Assembly: GCA_943788195.1 (NCBI GenBank)
Contig: CALSPH010000001.1
Location: 495,673-559,672, forward strand
Origin: an uncultured Bacteroidia bacterium
Lineage (GTDB): Bacteria; Bacteroidota; Bacteroidia; NS11-12g; UBA955
DNA length: 64,000 bases
Direction: 5' to 3'
Shown here: piece by piece, positions 18,730-28,123 of the stretch
Position numbering within the stretch: position 1 is the stretch's first letter
Layout of the letters: each line of letters opens with the position of its first letter
Notes under the pieces: generated by a model
Database searches by the model: none
What the model saw: only the letters and a program-made list of their open reading frames with translations
What the model was told of the DNA's origin: nothing
Program-made: the position numbers and the translations under genes

Positions 18730-20802
18730 ATGCTAGCGAGAACAAGAATAATAATTGCGGTAGTATTGCCAATGGCAGTAATGCTGGGTTTTTGCAACAG
18801 CATTAACAAAGCGCCAAAAGAGACTTTAGTAGATGGCGTAATAGGTGTAATGAAATACCAGCATTACCAACCACTAGAGATTAATGATTCTTTCTCGCAA
18901 AGGGTTTATACGCTTTTTTTAAATCAACTGGATGAAAACAAACTGTTTTTCCATGCAAAAGACTTGGACCGCCTCTCTAAGTATACCTATAAAATTGATG
19001 ACGAGGTGCGTGCAAGAACTTATACAAGTGTTGATGATATTATCGCAACATATATGGAGAGAATTGCCACGGCTCAAACCTATTCAAATGAAGTATTTTC
19101 AAATAAAATACATTTGAATCAGAACAGGGTCTTTGAGATACCTGATAAAAATAGAAAAGAAAGTAAGAATACAAAGGAACTAAGGCAATATTGGAAAGAC
19201 TATAATACCTTTTTAGTTATGGAAAACTATGTCCGTAAAATGATTAATCAGGAGAAATCAGTTCGACTTGAGGGAGACAGTTTTGTTCCTAAGCCGTTAG
19301 ACTCTTTAATGAATCAAGCTGTTTTGGAAGTTAAAAAGAATCAAAAAGAGTGGTTTAAAAGGTTATTGCGTTTAAAGGATAAGGATTATTTTGACATGTT
19401 TGTGAATTGTATAGCGATGTCTTATGATCCACATTCAAGTTATTTTCCGCCTCGCCAAAAGGAAGATTTTGATATTCGTTTAAGCGGTCAGTTTGAAGGC
19501 ATTGGAGCTTCTTTAAGCGAACGAGATGGATACATTAAGGTAGAGAATATTATTCCGGGCAGTGCAAGCTATCGGCAAGGAGAATTAAAGTCTGGGGACT
19601 TAATTACTGCTGTAGCGCAGGCGGAAGAAGAGGCGGTGAGTGTTATTGATATGCCACTGTCCGATGTGGTGCAATTGATCAGAGGAAAGAAAGGCACCGT
19701 GGTTAATCTTTCTGTAAAGAAACCCGATGGCAGTAGTACAGTCATAGCCATAAAAAGGGATGTTGTTGTTTTGGAAGAGGGATATGCCAAGTCTGCACTT
19801 ATTAAAGATGAAGTGGGAAACTTGGGGTATATTAATTTACCAAGCTTCTATGCTGACTTCAATAAAAAGGGAGGTAGATCATCTGCTGAGGATATGGCTA
19901 AAGAAGTTGCTAAGCTTAAAAAGGATGACATTAAAGGATTAATTATAGATCTCAGGTACAATGGAGGGGGTTCTTTATCTGATGTAGTTGAGATGGTAGG
20001 CCTGTTTACAGGCAAAGGCCCTGCGGTTCAGATTAAATCAAAGAACAATGCATTGGATGTATATAATTCACATACGCCAAAAGCGCTATACAATGGTCCT
20101 CTAATCATTCTAGTTAATTACTATAGTGCGTCTGCAAGTGAAATATTAGCGGCCGCACTGCAAGACTATAAACGAGCTGTAGTTGTGGGAACCAAACATA
20201 CCTTTGGTAAAGGAACTGTGCAACGATTTATGGATTTAGGTTCAGTTTTTAGATCCGATGATGCAGAGGGCTCCGTTAAATTAACGACCCAAAAATTTTA
20301 TCGAGTGAATGGTAAGACTACTCAATTTACAGGTGTAATTCCAGATGTAATTATGCCAGACCGATTTGATTATACTGAACTGGGTGAAAGACAACTGCCT
20401 TACGCTTTAAAAGAGGATAAACTGAAACCAGCTATCCCAACTATGAAATATACTCAAGCATATTTAAAGGCTATTTCCAGTGCGCAAACAAGTGTTTCCT
20501 CCAATGCGTTTCTGCAAAAACAAAGTAAAATAGCCTTTAATATCAATGAAAGAAATCAAAAAACAGCATATCAACTCGATGCAGAAACTTATAAATTGTA
20601 TTTAACTGGATTGATGGGTAAACAGGCTCAATTAGACTCAATCAAGCCAGACTATAGTATGAATCTTGACATCTTATCAAAAGACAGGAGTGTTTTAGCA
20701 TCTGATTCTATCCAGTTAAAAGTTAGAAAGGAATGGGTAGCTAAATTTTCAAAAGACGCTTACTTATGGGAAAGTGTTAAAATCATAAGAGATCTACAAT
20801 AA
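18730..20802 (+). CDS. Carboxy-terminal processing protease (S41, Prc/Tsp type)
   Basis: Periplasmic serine protease of 690 residues that degrades or trims proteins from the C-terminus. An N-terminal hydrophobic segment (about residues 7-23) serves as signal or anchor. A PDZ domain starts near FEGIGASLSERDGYIKVENI. The protease domain has LIIDLRYNGGGSL, the nucleophile region SASASE (466-471) and the general-base Lys494 in HTFGKGTVQ. The long N- and C-terminal extensions match the Prc/Tsp form rather than the short CtpA form. It is paired with the M49-like gene and followed by a strong hairpin. A second S41 protease lies at 50830-52170. Confidence 0.93.
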   Translation: MLARTRIIIAVVLPMAVMLGFCNSINKAPKETLVDGVIGVMKYQHYQPLEINDSFSQRVYTLFLNQLDENKLFFHAKDLDRLSKYTYKIDDEVRARTYTSVDDIIATYMERIATAQTYSNEVFSNKIHLNQNRVFEIPDKNRKESKNTKELRQYWKDYNTFLVMENYVRKMINQEKSVRLEGDSFVPKPLDSLMNQAVLEVKKNQKEWFKRLLRLKDKDYFDMFVNCIAMSYDPHSSYFPPRQKEDFDIRLSGQFEGIGASLSERDGYIKVENIIPGSASYRQGELKSGDLITAVAQAEEEAVSVIDMPLSDVVQLIRGKKGTVVNLSVKKPDGSSTVIAIKRDVVVLEEGYAKSALIKDEVGNLGYINLPSFYADFNKKGGRSSAEDMAKEVAKLKKDDIKGLIIDLRYNGGGSLSDVVEMVGLFTGKGPAVQIKSKNNALDVYNSHTPKALYNGPLIILVNYYSASASEILAAALQDYKRAVVVGTKHTFGKGTVQRFMDLGSVFRSDDAEGSVKLTTQKFYRVNGKTTQFTGVIPDVIMPDRFDYTELGERQLPYALKEDKLKPAIPTMKYTQAYLKAISSAQTSVSSNAFLQKQSKIAFNINERNQKTAYQLDAETYKLYLTGLMGKQAQLDSIKPDYSMNLDILSKDRSVLASDSIQLKVRKEWVAKFSKDAYLWESVKIIRDLQ

Positions 20803-20812
20803 GATTTACCAT

Positions 20813-20848
20813 AAAAAAGCCCCACTTGGAAACAAGTGGGGCTTTTTT
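20813..20848. terminator. Bidirectional intrinsic terminator
   Basis: A perfect 16-base-pair inverted repeat (AAAAAAGCCCCACTTG) with a GAAA tetraloop. A-tract and T-tract on opposite sides let it work for both convergent genes, the S41 protease and the lipoprotein. Confidence 0.93.
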
Positions 20849-20863
20849 AATATGTGTTTTTTA

Positions 20864-21436
20864 TTATTGCGTTAACGTCAATGTTGAGTTTGATTTAAAC
20901 GAAATTTTTGTACCTGCTGCACCAGAAGATTCAAAACTGTTTGAAAATGCTTGAGTAAGTACGATTTCTTTATTTTTTAATTGGTCAACAATATAGGTGC
21001 CTCCTTGGATATAATTGTTGTTTATTTGGTCGCCACTTACGGATAAATTGATAATGGACTTGTTTTTACGGCTATCCCTCCATGCCCAATTACCTTCTTG
21101 TACAGTGGTTGCACTGCTATTTCCTTCTGTTCTAGTCTGTGTATATTTCAAGGTACCATCTTTAAGCATCTCAAACATAATGGCGTAAGTCCCTTTGTCA
21201 ACCGGTGGATTTGCATTAGAATTGGTGGAAGAATAGTTGCTTCCATCATACGCTACTTTTACGGTAGTAGTATTGTTGCCATTTACGCTCGCTTCATCAT
21301 AGGCGTAACTTGATACTTTCCATTCTCCAACAACCCTTGCATCTCTACTTCTAAATGATAAGAATGGATCATTTTCCCCTTTTTTACATCCAGCAAATGT
21401 GGCTAGAACAATAACTGCGATTAATAGTTTTTTCAT
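20864..21436 (-). CDS. Lipocalin-like lipoprotein, function unknown
   Basis: Lipoprotein of 190 residues; MKKLLIAVIVLATFAGC carries a lipobox with Cys17. The mature part contains ARVVGEWKVSSY, a strand-turn pattern and a Trp resembling lipocalin-like Bacteroidota proteins, then a beta-rich region with GNWAWRDSRKNKSIINL. No enzyme motif was seen. The ATG at 21436 is chosen over one 12 codons upstream because it directly opens the signal peptide and because the -7 element overlaps the longer version. Confidence 0.7.
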   Translation of the reverse strand: MKKLLIAVIVLATFAGCKKGENDPFLSFRSRDARVVGEWKVSSYAYDEASVNGNNTTTVKVAYDGSNYSSTNSNANPPVDKGTYAIMFEMLKDGTLKYTQTRTEGNSSATTVQEGNWAWRDSRKNKSIINLSVSGDQINNNYIQGGTYIVDQLKNKEIVLTQAFSNSFESSGAAGTKISFKSNSTLTLTQ

Positions 21437-21469
21437 AATAAGATTTTTATAATTGATTATAGTTTTTGA

Positions 21470-21477
21470 CAAATTTA
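21470..21477 (-). promoter_or_regulatory. Bacteroidota -7 element for the lipocalin-like lipoprotein
   Basis: TAAATTTG on the minus strand is an exact TAnnTTTG match, 33 bases before the chosen ATG. It lies between this gene and the upstream B12-binding gene, so the lipoprotein can be transcribed separately. Confidence 0.5.
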
Positions 21478-21489
21478 GAGTTTAATTGG

Positions 21490-21882
21490 TTAATTCAACT
21501 TATTTTCTTTGATGTAATTAATTATTTCATTCATTGTCGTACCAGGATTAAAAAGCCGTGCCACGCCTTTTTCGTTTAAAAGAGTACTGTCCTTATCTGG
21601 AATAATGCCTCCTCCGATTAAAAGGACATCATCCATTTCTTTTGCCTTCATCAAGTCAATAACCTTTGGGAAAACGGTATTGTGAGCTCCAGAAAGTATG
21701 CTAATACCAATCACATCGACATCTTCTTGTAGAGCTGCATTAACGACCTTTTCAGGGGTTTGTCTTAGCCCAGTGTAGATTACTTCCATTCCTGCATCGC
21801 GCAGTGCAGCAGCAATAACTTTGGCTCCTCTATCGTGGCCGTCCAGTCCGATTTTTGCAATTAATACTCGAATGGGTTTCAT
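21490..21882 (-). CDS. Stand-alone cobalamin-binding domain protein (methylmalonyl-CoA mutase C-terminal type)
   Basis: A 130-residue protein consisting only of the B12-binding domain. It has [15 protein letters not shown], containing the D-x-H-x2-G motif whose His replaces the lower cobalt ligand, then ISILSGAH and [11 protein letters not shown]. The nearest family is the C-terminal domain of methylmalonyl-CoA mutase and related acyl-CoA mutases. No mutase catalytic subunit is nearby, so it may be a separate small subunit for an enzyme elsewhere, or a B12 carrier or sensor. It overlaps gltX by 4 bases (ATGA), suggesting coupled translation. Confidence 0.82.
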   Translation of the reverse strand: MKPIRVLIAKIGLDGHDRGAKVIAAALRDAGMEVIYTGLRQTPEKVVNAALQEDVDVIGISILSGAHNTVFPKVIDLMKAKEMDDVLLIGGGIIPDKDSTLLNEKGVARLFNPGTTMNEIINYIKENKLN

Positions 21883-23402
21883 GCGTGTTGTTTTAGGTTA
21901 AGTATACTTTCTTCTATGCGTGCGCAAACTTCCTGTTTCCCTAAGAATTCAAAAATCTTAAAAAGGGGGGGTCCACCGCCTGCTCCAGTTGTAACAAGTC
22001 GTAATGCTGGAAAATAATAAAATTTCTTATTGTCATTTGCCAATGCGTAACTTTCAACTAAGGTGTCTAAGTCAGCTTCTATAAAAGAGGGAGTATCTTT
22101 AAAGTGTGCTACTAACTCTTGCATTGCACTTTCCATTTCGGAGCTCCATTTTTTAGCAACGGTCTTTTCATCATAAAGGGTAGGCCTTTGAAATAGATAA
22201 GGAGCGTTAGTGTAGCATTCGCTTGGGAAGATTGCTTTTTCTTTAGTTAACTCAACGGCAGCGCTTAACCTGCTTAAGTCAAACGAAGGATACGCTATTT
22301 TTACTTCATCTTGAATTGATGAAGCAATTTGTTCATTCGCCAATTGCATCAAATAATGATGATTGAACCACTGCGCTTTTTTCAAATCGAATTTTGCACC
22401 ACTTTTGCTAACTCTACTAATATCAAAAGCTTCAATTAACTTGTCTTTTGGAAACAATTCTTGATTATCTGCAGTATGCCATCCAAGCAAAGCGAGCATA
22501 TTGAGGACTGCCTCTGGAAGGTATCCTTCTTCTCTATAACCAGTTGAAACCACTTCTGTAGATGGATCTTTCCATTCCAAAGGAAAAACAGGAAATCCAA
22601 GCCGGTCACCATCTCTTTTACTTAGTTTTCCATTGCCATCAGGCTTAAGTAGCAATGGTAAATGGGCAAATTTGGGCATTTTGTCTTCCCAGCCTAAGTA
22701 GCGGTATAGCATAACATGCAATGGTGCAGATGGTAACCATTCTTCACCCCGAATAACATGCGTAATTTCCATTTTGAAGTCATCCACAATATTGGCCAGA
22801 TGATAGGTTGGCATTCCATCCGACTTAAGAAGGACTTTATCATCCATTTGAGTAGTATTTACTACAACCCACCCTCTAATTTCATCATGAAAACGGACTT
22901 CCTCATTTCGAGGCAATTTAATCCGAATCACAAAATCATCGCCAGAAGCTAATCTGCGTTTAACCTCATCTTCAGGTAAACTCAAAGAGTTTTTCATGGT
23001 TGAACGAGAAATCGCATCATACTTGGGCATCATTTTACTTGCCTCCAAACGTTCGCGCATTTCATTTAATTCTTCACTTGTATCAAAAGCATAATATGCA
23101 TGTCCTTTTTCAATTAGATCATCCGCATACTGCCGATAATCAGGTTTGCGTTCGCTTTGTCGATACGGGCCATAGTCACCTCCTGTGTGCGGCCCTTCAT
23201 CAAATTGAATACCCAGCCAATTAAGGGATTCGATGATATAATCTTCGGCACCTTTAACATATCTTTTTTGGTCGGTATCTTCTATCCTAAGAATTAGCTT
23301 ACCCTTATTTTTCCGTGCAAATAAATAATTATATAATGCCGTTCTAACTCCTCCTATGTGAAGAGGTCCTGTTGGACTTGGGGCAAAGCGTACTCGTACC
23401 AT
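21879..23402 (-). CDS. gltX: Glutamyl-tRNA synthetase
   Basis: Class I aminoacyl-tRNA synthetase charging tRNA-Glu, with 507 residues as usual. The HIGH-type motif is in [20 protein letters not shown] and the KMSKS-type motif is KLSKRDG near residue 245. The C-terminal helical anticodon-binding part is present. It has its own -7 element. It is followed by the B12-binding gene with overlap, and hemW lies 45 bases upstream on the same strand. Confidence 0.97.
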   Translation of the reverse strand: MVRVRFAPSPTGPLHIGGVRTALYNYLFARKNKGKLILRIEDTDQKRYVKGAEDYIIESLNWLGIQFDEGPHTGGDYGPYRQSERKPDYRQYADDLIEKGHAYYAFDTSEELNEMRERLEASKMMPKYDAISRSTMKNSLSLPEDEVKRRLASGDDFVIRIKLPRNEEVRFHDEIRGWVVVNTTQMDDKVLLKSDGMPTYHLANIVDDFKMEITHVIRGEEWLPSAPLHVMLYRYLGWEDKMPKFAHLPLLLKPDGNGKLSKRDGDRLGFPVFPLEWKDPSTEVVSTGYREEGYLPEAVLNMLALLGWHTADNQELFPKDKLIEAFDISRVSKSGAKFDLKKAQWFNHHYLMQLANEQIASSIQDEVKIAYPSFDLSRLSAAVELTKEKAIFPSECYTNAPYLFQRPTLYDEKTVAKKWSSEMESAMQELVAHFKDTPSFIEADLDTLVESYALANDNKKFYYFPALRLVTTGAGGGPPLFKIFEFLGKQEVCARIEESILNLKQHA

Positions 23403-23421
23403 AAACGTTTAATTGACTGTG

Positions 23422-23429
23422 CAAATGTA
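23422..23429 (-). promoter_or_regulatory. Bacteroidota -7 element for gltX
   Basis: TACATTTG followed by C on the minus strand, 19 bases before the gltX ATG, in the gap after hemW. Confidence 0.5.
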
Positions 23430-23447
23430 CATATTAAAGAACAAATT

Positions 23448-24563
23448 TTAGACTTGAAAGAGCGTGCCTATTATGTGATCACTTTGCCACCATCCTTCAA
23501 TCGTTAGCTTCAATTTGTTGTCACTAATTTGTGCTAAATTTTGTTGTAGAAATGAATGTACTGGGTGTTCCTTATTATTCATCGCATTATTTATCAATTC
23601 AAGACTAATTCCTTCTGCAGTGCGCAAGCCCACCATTATTTTTTCGTTTTGGCGCTCAATGGTGTTCAGTTGCTCCGAACTATGGTAATTAATATTGCCC
23701 GAATTCACCAAATCAATGTATTTCCAATTGTCAGAAACATTCCAAGATCGTGTGTTTATTCCATCGAAGCTGTGTGCTCCTGGCCCAATACCCATATACG
23801 GTTTTGAGTTCCAATAAGATTGATTGTGTGCACTTGTATGGCCTTCCTTTGCGAAATTGGATAGTTCATAATGTTGCCAACCCATTTGGATGGCCGTACT
23901 ATGTACATATTCAAATTGTTTCCAGGCATTGGTGTCATTTACCAAGCGGATATTTTGCTTCCTTTGAATCTTAGCAAATGGGGTGTTGTCCTCAATGGTG
24001 AGTGCATAGCAAGAAAGATGGTTCAACCCAGAATCAAGCACACGTTCAACATTGTCTTTCCATTGGGCCATGGTTAAATCCTTAAATCCATAAATCAAAT
24101 CAACGCTGCTTGTATCAAAACCCTTTTCCTTTGCCCATTTAATGGCGTTTGTAGCTTGTTTTGATGTATGTGACCTATTCATCCATGAAAGATGTGATGA
24201 ATGAAAACTTTGGATTCCTATGCTCAACCGATTTACCCCTAAAGCTCGAATGCGATCTAAATAATCCAAATCCAAATCATCCGGATTGACCTCAAGGGTG
24301 ATTTCTGCACTTGGGTTTGACTTATGATATTCCTTTATGGTTTTGAGTATTCTTTCAAGTTGAACTATTGAGAGCACAGACGGTGTACCTCCTCCAAAAT
24401 ATATGGTTTCAAGTTGAACTGAATTTGTGTCACCCCTGAATTTAATTTCAGCACAAATGGCCGCCACCATTTCATCCATGTTTCTTAAATTGGTAGAAAA
24501 ATGAAAATCGCAATAGTAACATGCTTTTCTGCAATACGGTATATGGACGTAAAGGCCGCTCAT
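23448..24563 (-). CDS. hemW: Radical SAM heme chaperone HemW
   Basis: HemW family (formerly called oxygen-independent coproporphyrinogen oxidase-like), thought to deliver heme rather than oxidise coproporphyrinogen. It has 371 residues. The N-terminus GLYVHIPYCRKACYYCDFHF holds the C-x3-C-x2-C iron-sulfur motif (Cys11, 15, 18). It lacks the extra N-terminal region of HemN. TIYFGGGTPSVL and the LSIGIQSFH block are typical. The ATG at 24563 puts the motif at the normal distance. It diverges from the Omp85-like gene. Confidence 0.9.
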   Translation of the reverse strand: MSGLYVHIPYCRKACYYCDFHFSTNLRNMDEMVAAICAEIKFRGDTNSVQLETIYFGGGTPSVLSIVQLERILKTIKEYHKSNPSAEITLEVNPDDLDLDYLDRIRALGVNRLSIGIQSFHSSHLSWMNRSHTSKQATNAIKWAKEKGFDTSSVDLIYGFKDLTMAQWKDNVERVLDSGLNHLSCYALTIEDNTPFAKIQRKQNIRLVNDTNAWKQFEYVHSTAIQMGWQHYELSNFAKEGHTSAHNQSYWNSKPYMGIGPGAHSFDGINTRSWNVSDNWKYIDLVNSGNINYHSSEQLNTIERQNEKIMVGLRTAEGISLELINNAMNNKEHPVHSFLQQNLAQISDNKLKLTIEGWWQSDHIIGTLFQV

Positions 24564-24618
24564 AATAAGCAACAATAGTAAAAGCCTAAATTAAATCCTA
24601 TCATTCAAGGCTATTTCT

Positions 24619-24626
24619 TAAATTTG
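24619..24626 (+). promoter_or_regulatory. Bacteroidota -7 element for the Omp85-like gene
   Basis: TAAATTTG lies 8 bases before the ATG at 24635. It argues against the in-frame GTG at 24626, which overlaps the element. The leader would be only a few bases. Confidence 0.5.
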
Positions 24627-24634
24627 TGCTACTG

Positions 24635-26404
24635 ATGCACAGGCGCCTAGTCCTTATCTTTTTTTTATTCATTTCTACTTATCCTGCTTTGCTTGCACAA
24701 GTTGCATTGTTTGAAGGCAAGATAATGGTGGAAAATATAGAAATAAAAAGAATCCAGAGTACAGACAGCCTCACATTTGATATCGAATTACGAAAACTAG
24801 TAAAGAAATGGGTTTATAATGGGTATTTACTAGCAAGCTTGGATAGTATTGAGTTGTCTGGAAATCCGCGTAAAGCTTTTCTGCATAAAGGAAAAAAGAT
24901 TGGCGGGGTTCAAGTGGAATCTATTAAGGCTCCAATAGAAGTTTCTACTCATTTAAATACGTTGTTACGGATAAAGAATAAAGTGGTTTCTATCCCGAGC
25001 TTCACAACAAAAATTGAAAAGAGCTTGAAATGGTTGGCCAATAATGGATATCCATTTGCAAAGTTAGAGATTAATGTTTTAACCATTTATGCGGAACATG
25101 TGAGATGCAACGTTCAAATAGATAAAGGAGCTTATGTAACCTATGATTCGGTCGTTCTTTTTGGGGAAGTGAAACTAAGCAAGTCCTTTATCAAGTATTT
25201 CCTGGGCATTGCACAAGGGGAGGCTTTTAATGAGAGCAAAATTCAAAACTTACCAGACCGATTAAGTTCGCTAAATTATTTGAGTTTAGATCAAGATCCG
25301 ATTGTGCTCTTTCAGAAGAATAAAGCTTCAGTTATTATTCGGTTAAAAGAAGTTCAAGCTAACAAGGTGAATGCACTCATCGGTCTTGCACCTCAAAGCA
25401 CAAACAATAGCAACAAATTGTTGCTAACTGGCATGGCGGATATTGGGTTGGTTAATTTAACAGGAAATAGAGAGGAAATTAGTTTGGATTGGCAACGCTT
25501 TTTAAAGAATTCACAATCCTTAAAAACCGGACTATACATTCCCTATATCCCGTATGTGAACATTGGTAACACATTAAACTTTGGATTAATTAAGTTTGAT
25601 AGCAATTATTTACAAACCCAAACACGCATTGGCTTAAGCTTATTCAGCTCCAATAATTTAAAATGGAGTATATTTTATAGCGCGGATGTAACCTCATTAC
25701 TATCCGCTGATACGGGCAGAATTCGCTCTACATTTAGTTTCCCCACTATAAACGCCACTTCCAATAAGGCATATGGGATTCAAGTTGAGAAAATGAAATG
25801 GAAAAATCAATTTAATCCATGGAAGGGATATTATATAAGCTTAATGGGCTCTGCTGGAACCAAACGAATTAACCGAGACAATCGAATAGAGCAAGTAGAA
25901 TTTGTTGTGAATAATAGAACCGTAAATTTGTATGATACATTGCCACTAACTTTTAATCAGTATTTGATGGAAACTGATTTTCGATTTGTGCAACCGCTAA
26001 AAGGCAAAAAGTATGTACTTTTTACTCAGGTTACATCAGGTTTTAACCTTTCAAAAGAGATATTTTTTCAAGACTTATACCGTTTGGGAGGATATCGGAC
26101 GTTAAAAGGTTTTGATGAACAGTCCCTATTTGCAAATCAATTTGTAACTGCTTCAATGGAACTGAGGTATCGCTTTAATGATTTATCGAATGCGTTCTTA
26201 TTTGTGAATGGGATGTACTTGAAGAATGAATCAATCCAGTTTTCAGGAAACAAAGAGGATTTACCTTACGGATTTGGATTAGGGGCCAATATCAATACAG
26301 GTAATACGGTTCTTTCGATGGCATATGGATACGGTGTTCAAAAAGGAATTCCGATAAATATAAATCAAGGGAAGTTTCATTTTGGATTAGTTAGTTATTT
26401 TTGA
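24635..26404 (+). CDS. Omp85/BamA-like outer-membrane protein
   Basis: Outer-membrane barrel protein of 589 residues with signal peptide (RLVLIFFLFISTYPALLAQ). The first half resembles POTRA-like modules (about 20-250), and the second half is a 16-strand-type barrel. The Omp85 loop motif appears as LYRLGGYRTLKGFDEQSLF near residue 485. The family includes BamA, TamA and related proteins that insert or move proteins across the outer membrane. Context does not identify it as the main BamA. It leads a run with a DUF4271 gene (4-base gap) and hemD. Confidence 0.78.
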   Translation: MHRRLVLIFFLFISTYPALLAQVALFEGKIMVENIEIKRIQSTDSLTFDIELRKLVKKWVYNGYLLASLDSIELSGNPRKAFLHKGKKIGGVQVESIKAPIEVSTHLNTLLRIKNKVVSIPSFTTKIEKSLKWLANNGYPFAKLEINVLTIYAEHVRCNVQIDKGAYVTYDSVVLFGEVKLSKSFIKYFLGIAQGEAFNESKIQNLPDRLSSLNYLSLDQDPIVLFQKNKASVIIRLKEVQANKVNALIGLAPQSTNNSNKLLLTGMADIGLVNLTGNREEISLDWQRFLKNSQSLKTGLYIPYIPYVNIGNTLNFGLIKFDSNYLQTQTRIGLSLFSSNNLKWSIFYSADVTSLLSADTGRIRSTFSFPTINATSNKAYGIQVEKMKWKNQFNPWKGYYISLMGSAGTKRINRDNRIEQVEFVVNNRTVNLYDTLPLTFNQYLMETDFRFVQPLKGKKYVLFTQVTSGFNLSKEIFFQDLYRLGGYRTLKGFDEQSLFANQFVTASMELRYRFNDLSNAFLFVNGMYLKNESIQFSGNKEDLPYGFGLGANINTGNTVLSMAYGYGVQKGIPININQGKFHFGLVSYF

Positions 26405-26408
26405 AGCC

Positions 26409-27368
26409 TTGAAAGTTAAATTCAACTTAAAATGGAGTGCCTTACTAATGGTTGGATTATTAATGATGGTTCAAAGCAATGCACAAGGGATATTAGACAC
26501 CCTGGCACCCCAAAATGTTGATACCGTTTTAGTTACTCAAGCCAAACCGCTTATTAAAGGTTATACGAAACGCTCCTACGTTAAAGACAGCCTTCAACTA
26601 AGCATTTTACATGATTCTTTGGAAAAAAAATGGACGTTTGACGATACATTGCCTCCAAAACGCCCAGAACAAATCAGTTTCCCAAAATGGAAAAACAGTG
26701 AAATAGGGCAGAATAACTATAAGCCCATATTATTAACGATTCTATTTTTCTTAATTACAGGATTATACGTGCTAAAATCGGCTATTTATAAGGGTAAAAC
26801 CAAAATGGAATACCGTGCAGTTCTGCGTAATATTTATTATCGTGAATGGATACAGGAGCAGCAAGATACCCTAACATTTTATGTAGTATTCAGCAAAACA
26901 ATTAGTCTTTTACTTGTAGGGTTATTCTTTTCCTACTTAGCCTTTAGATTGGATGTTCAAGTTTTTGAATTGCAATGGGTGACATCAATGGCAATTTTCT
27001 TAATCCCATTCATTCTTGTGTGCATCAAATATATTGGTGCAGCAGCACTTTCCTATTTATTCGCTGATACCGAAATGTTTAGGCACCATTTTTCGTATAA
27101 TCAAATAATAGACAACTTCTTTTTTGTGCCGCTTTATTTGAGCTTTTTATTGGCGTATTTTATGATTGGTGTTTGGGATGTAAAAATATTTGTCGTTCTA
27201 GGATTGGCTATATTATTGATTTCTCGGCTGGTTTCCACCCTGTTTTTTATATTTCATACACTATTCAATAGACAGTATAAAAAATTGTACGTTATTTTTT
27301 ATCTTTGCAGCCTTGAAATAATGCCTACCGTGATCTTGATAAGGTGGATTGCTAAATACTATACATGA
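26409..27368 (+). CDS. DUF4271 family membrane protein
   Basis: Membrane protein of 319 residues with an N-terminal signal-like segment and about five to six hydrophobic segments after residue 110. It resembles the DUF4271 family, which in Bacteroidota commonly lies just before hemD, as here. Function unknown. The frame opens with TTG at 26409 (K-V-K-F-N-L-K-W then a hydrophobic stretch), which gives a plausible signal peptide. The first in-frame ATG comes inside that hydrophobic stretch. It overlaps hemD by 4 bases. Confidence 0.75.
   Translation: MKVKFNLKWSALLMVGLLMMVQSNAQGILDTLAPQNVDTVLVTQAKPLIKGYTKRSYVKDSLQLSILHDSLEKKWTFDDTLPPKRPEQISFPKWKNSEIGQNNYKPILLTILFFLITGLYVLKSAIYKGKTKMEYRAVLRNIYYREWIQEQQDTLTFYVVFSKTISLLLVGLFFSYLAFRLDVQVFELQWVTSMAIFLIPFILVCIKYIGAAALSYLFADTEMFRHHFSYNQIIDNFFFVPLYLSFLLAYFMIGVWDVKIFVVLGLAILLISRLVSTLFFIFHTLFNRQYKKLYVIFYLCSLEIMPTVILIRWIAKYYT
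27300..27307 (+). promoter_or_regulatory. Intragenic -7 element upstream of hemD
   Basis: TATCTTTG followed by CAG, identical to the element before fbp, lies inside the end of the DUF4271 gene 57 bases before the hemD ATG. It may give hemD a separate transcript. Confidence 0.4.
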
Positions 27369-28123
27369 CAAGGGAAAATAAGGTTAAGAGCGTTCTAGTT
27401 ACATTGAACTATCCTGATTCAGGAAAATCTGTGTTTGATGTTTTGAATAAGGACTATAAGGTTAAAGTTGACTTTAGGTCATTTATACATGTTGCCCCGG
27501 TGCATGTGCGCGAGTTAAGGGCGCAACAACTTAATATTTTGGACCATTCGGCAATAATATTAACTTCAAAAAGTGGAGTAGATAATTTTTTTCGAATAGC
27601 GGAAGAGATGCGGGTTGAACTGCCAGCTACTATGAAATATTTTTGTGCGAATTCAAGCATAACAAATTATATCCAGAAGTATATTACGGTTAGGAAGCGT
27701 AAAATGTTTACAGGTAAGGGGCCAGAGGCCGATTTTTTACGCCTCATTAAAAACCATAACAAAGAAAACTTCTTGTTTGTCTGTTCGAATATTCGCAAGG
27801 ATACCATTCCTAATTTCCTAAAGAACAATGATGTAGTATATACAGAGGCTGTAATGTATGAGACGGTTTCAAGCGATTTAAGTGATTTAGAGGAAGTTTT
27901 TTACGATATCATTGTGTTTTATAGCCCTGCAGATATAAAATCACTGTTTGAGAATTTCCCAGGTTTTGAGCAGAATAAAACACGCATAGCGGCTTTCGGT
28001 AATTCTACCAAAAAGGCCATTGAAGCAGCTAATTTGATACTTGACATTCACGCTCCTAGCCCAGAGAATCCATCGATTGTTACGGCTTTAGAAAACTATA
28101 TAACAAAAGTAAACAAGCGCTAG
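27365..28123 (+). CDS. hemD: Uroporphyrinogen-III synthase
   Basis: Cyclises hydroxymethylbilane to uroporphyrinogen III in tetrapyrrole synthesis. It has 252 residues. The family is poorly conserved, but the two-domain pattern is clear: AIILTSKSGVDNFF, then FCANSSITNYIQKY, FLFVCSNIRKDTIP and IIVFYSPADIKSLF with AAFGNSTKKAIE near the end. The neighbourhood (DUF4271 upstream) is typical. It overlaps the previous gene by 4 bases, and its 3' end overlaps the convergent methyltransferase by 4 bases. Confidence 0.88.
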   Translation: MTRENKVKSVLVTLNYPDSGKSVFDVLNKDYKVKVDFRSFIHVAPVHVRELRAQQLNILDHSAIILTSKSGVDNFFRIAEEMRVELPATMKYFCANSSITNYIQKYITVRKRKMFTGKGPEADFLRLIKNHNKENFLFVCSNIRKDTIPNFLKNNDVVYTEAVMYETVSSDLSDLEEVFYDIIVFYSPADIKSLFENFPGFEQNKTRIAAFGNSTKKAIEAANLILDIHAPSPENPSIVTALENYITKVNKR

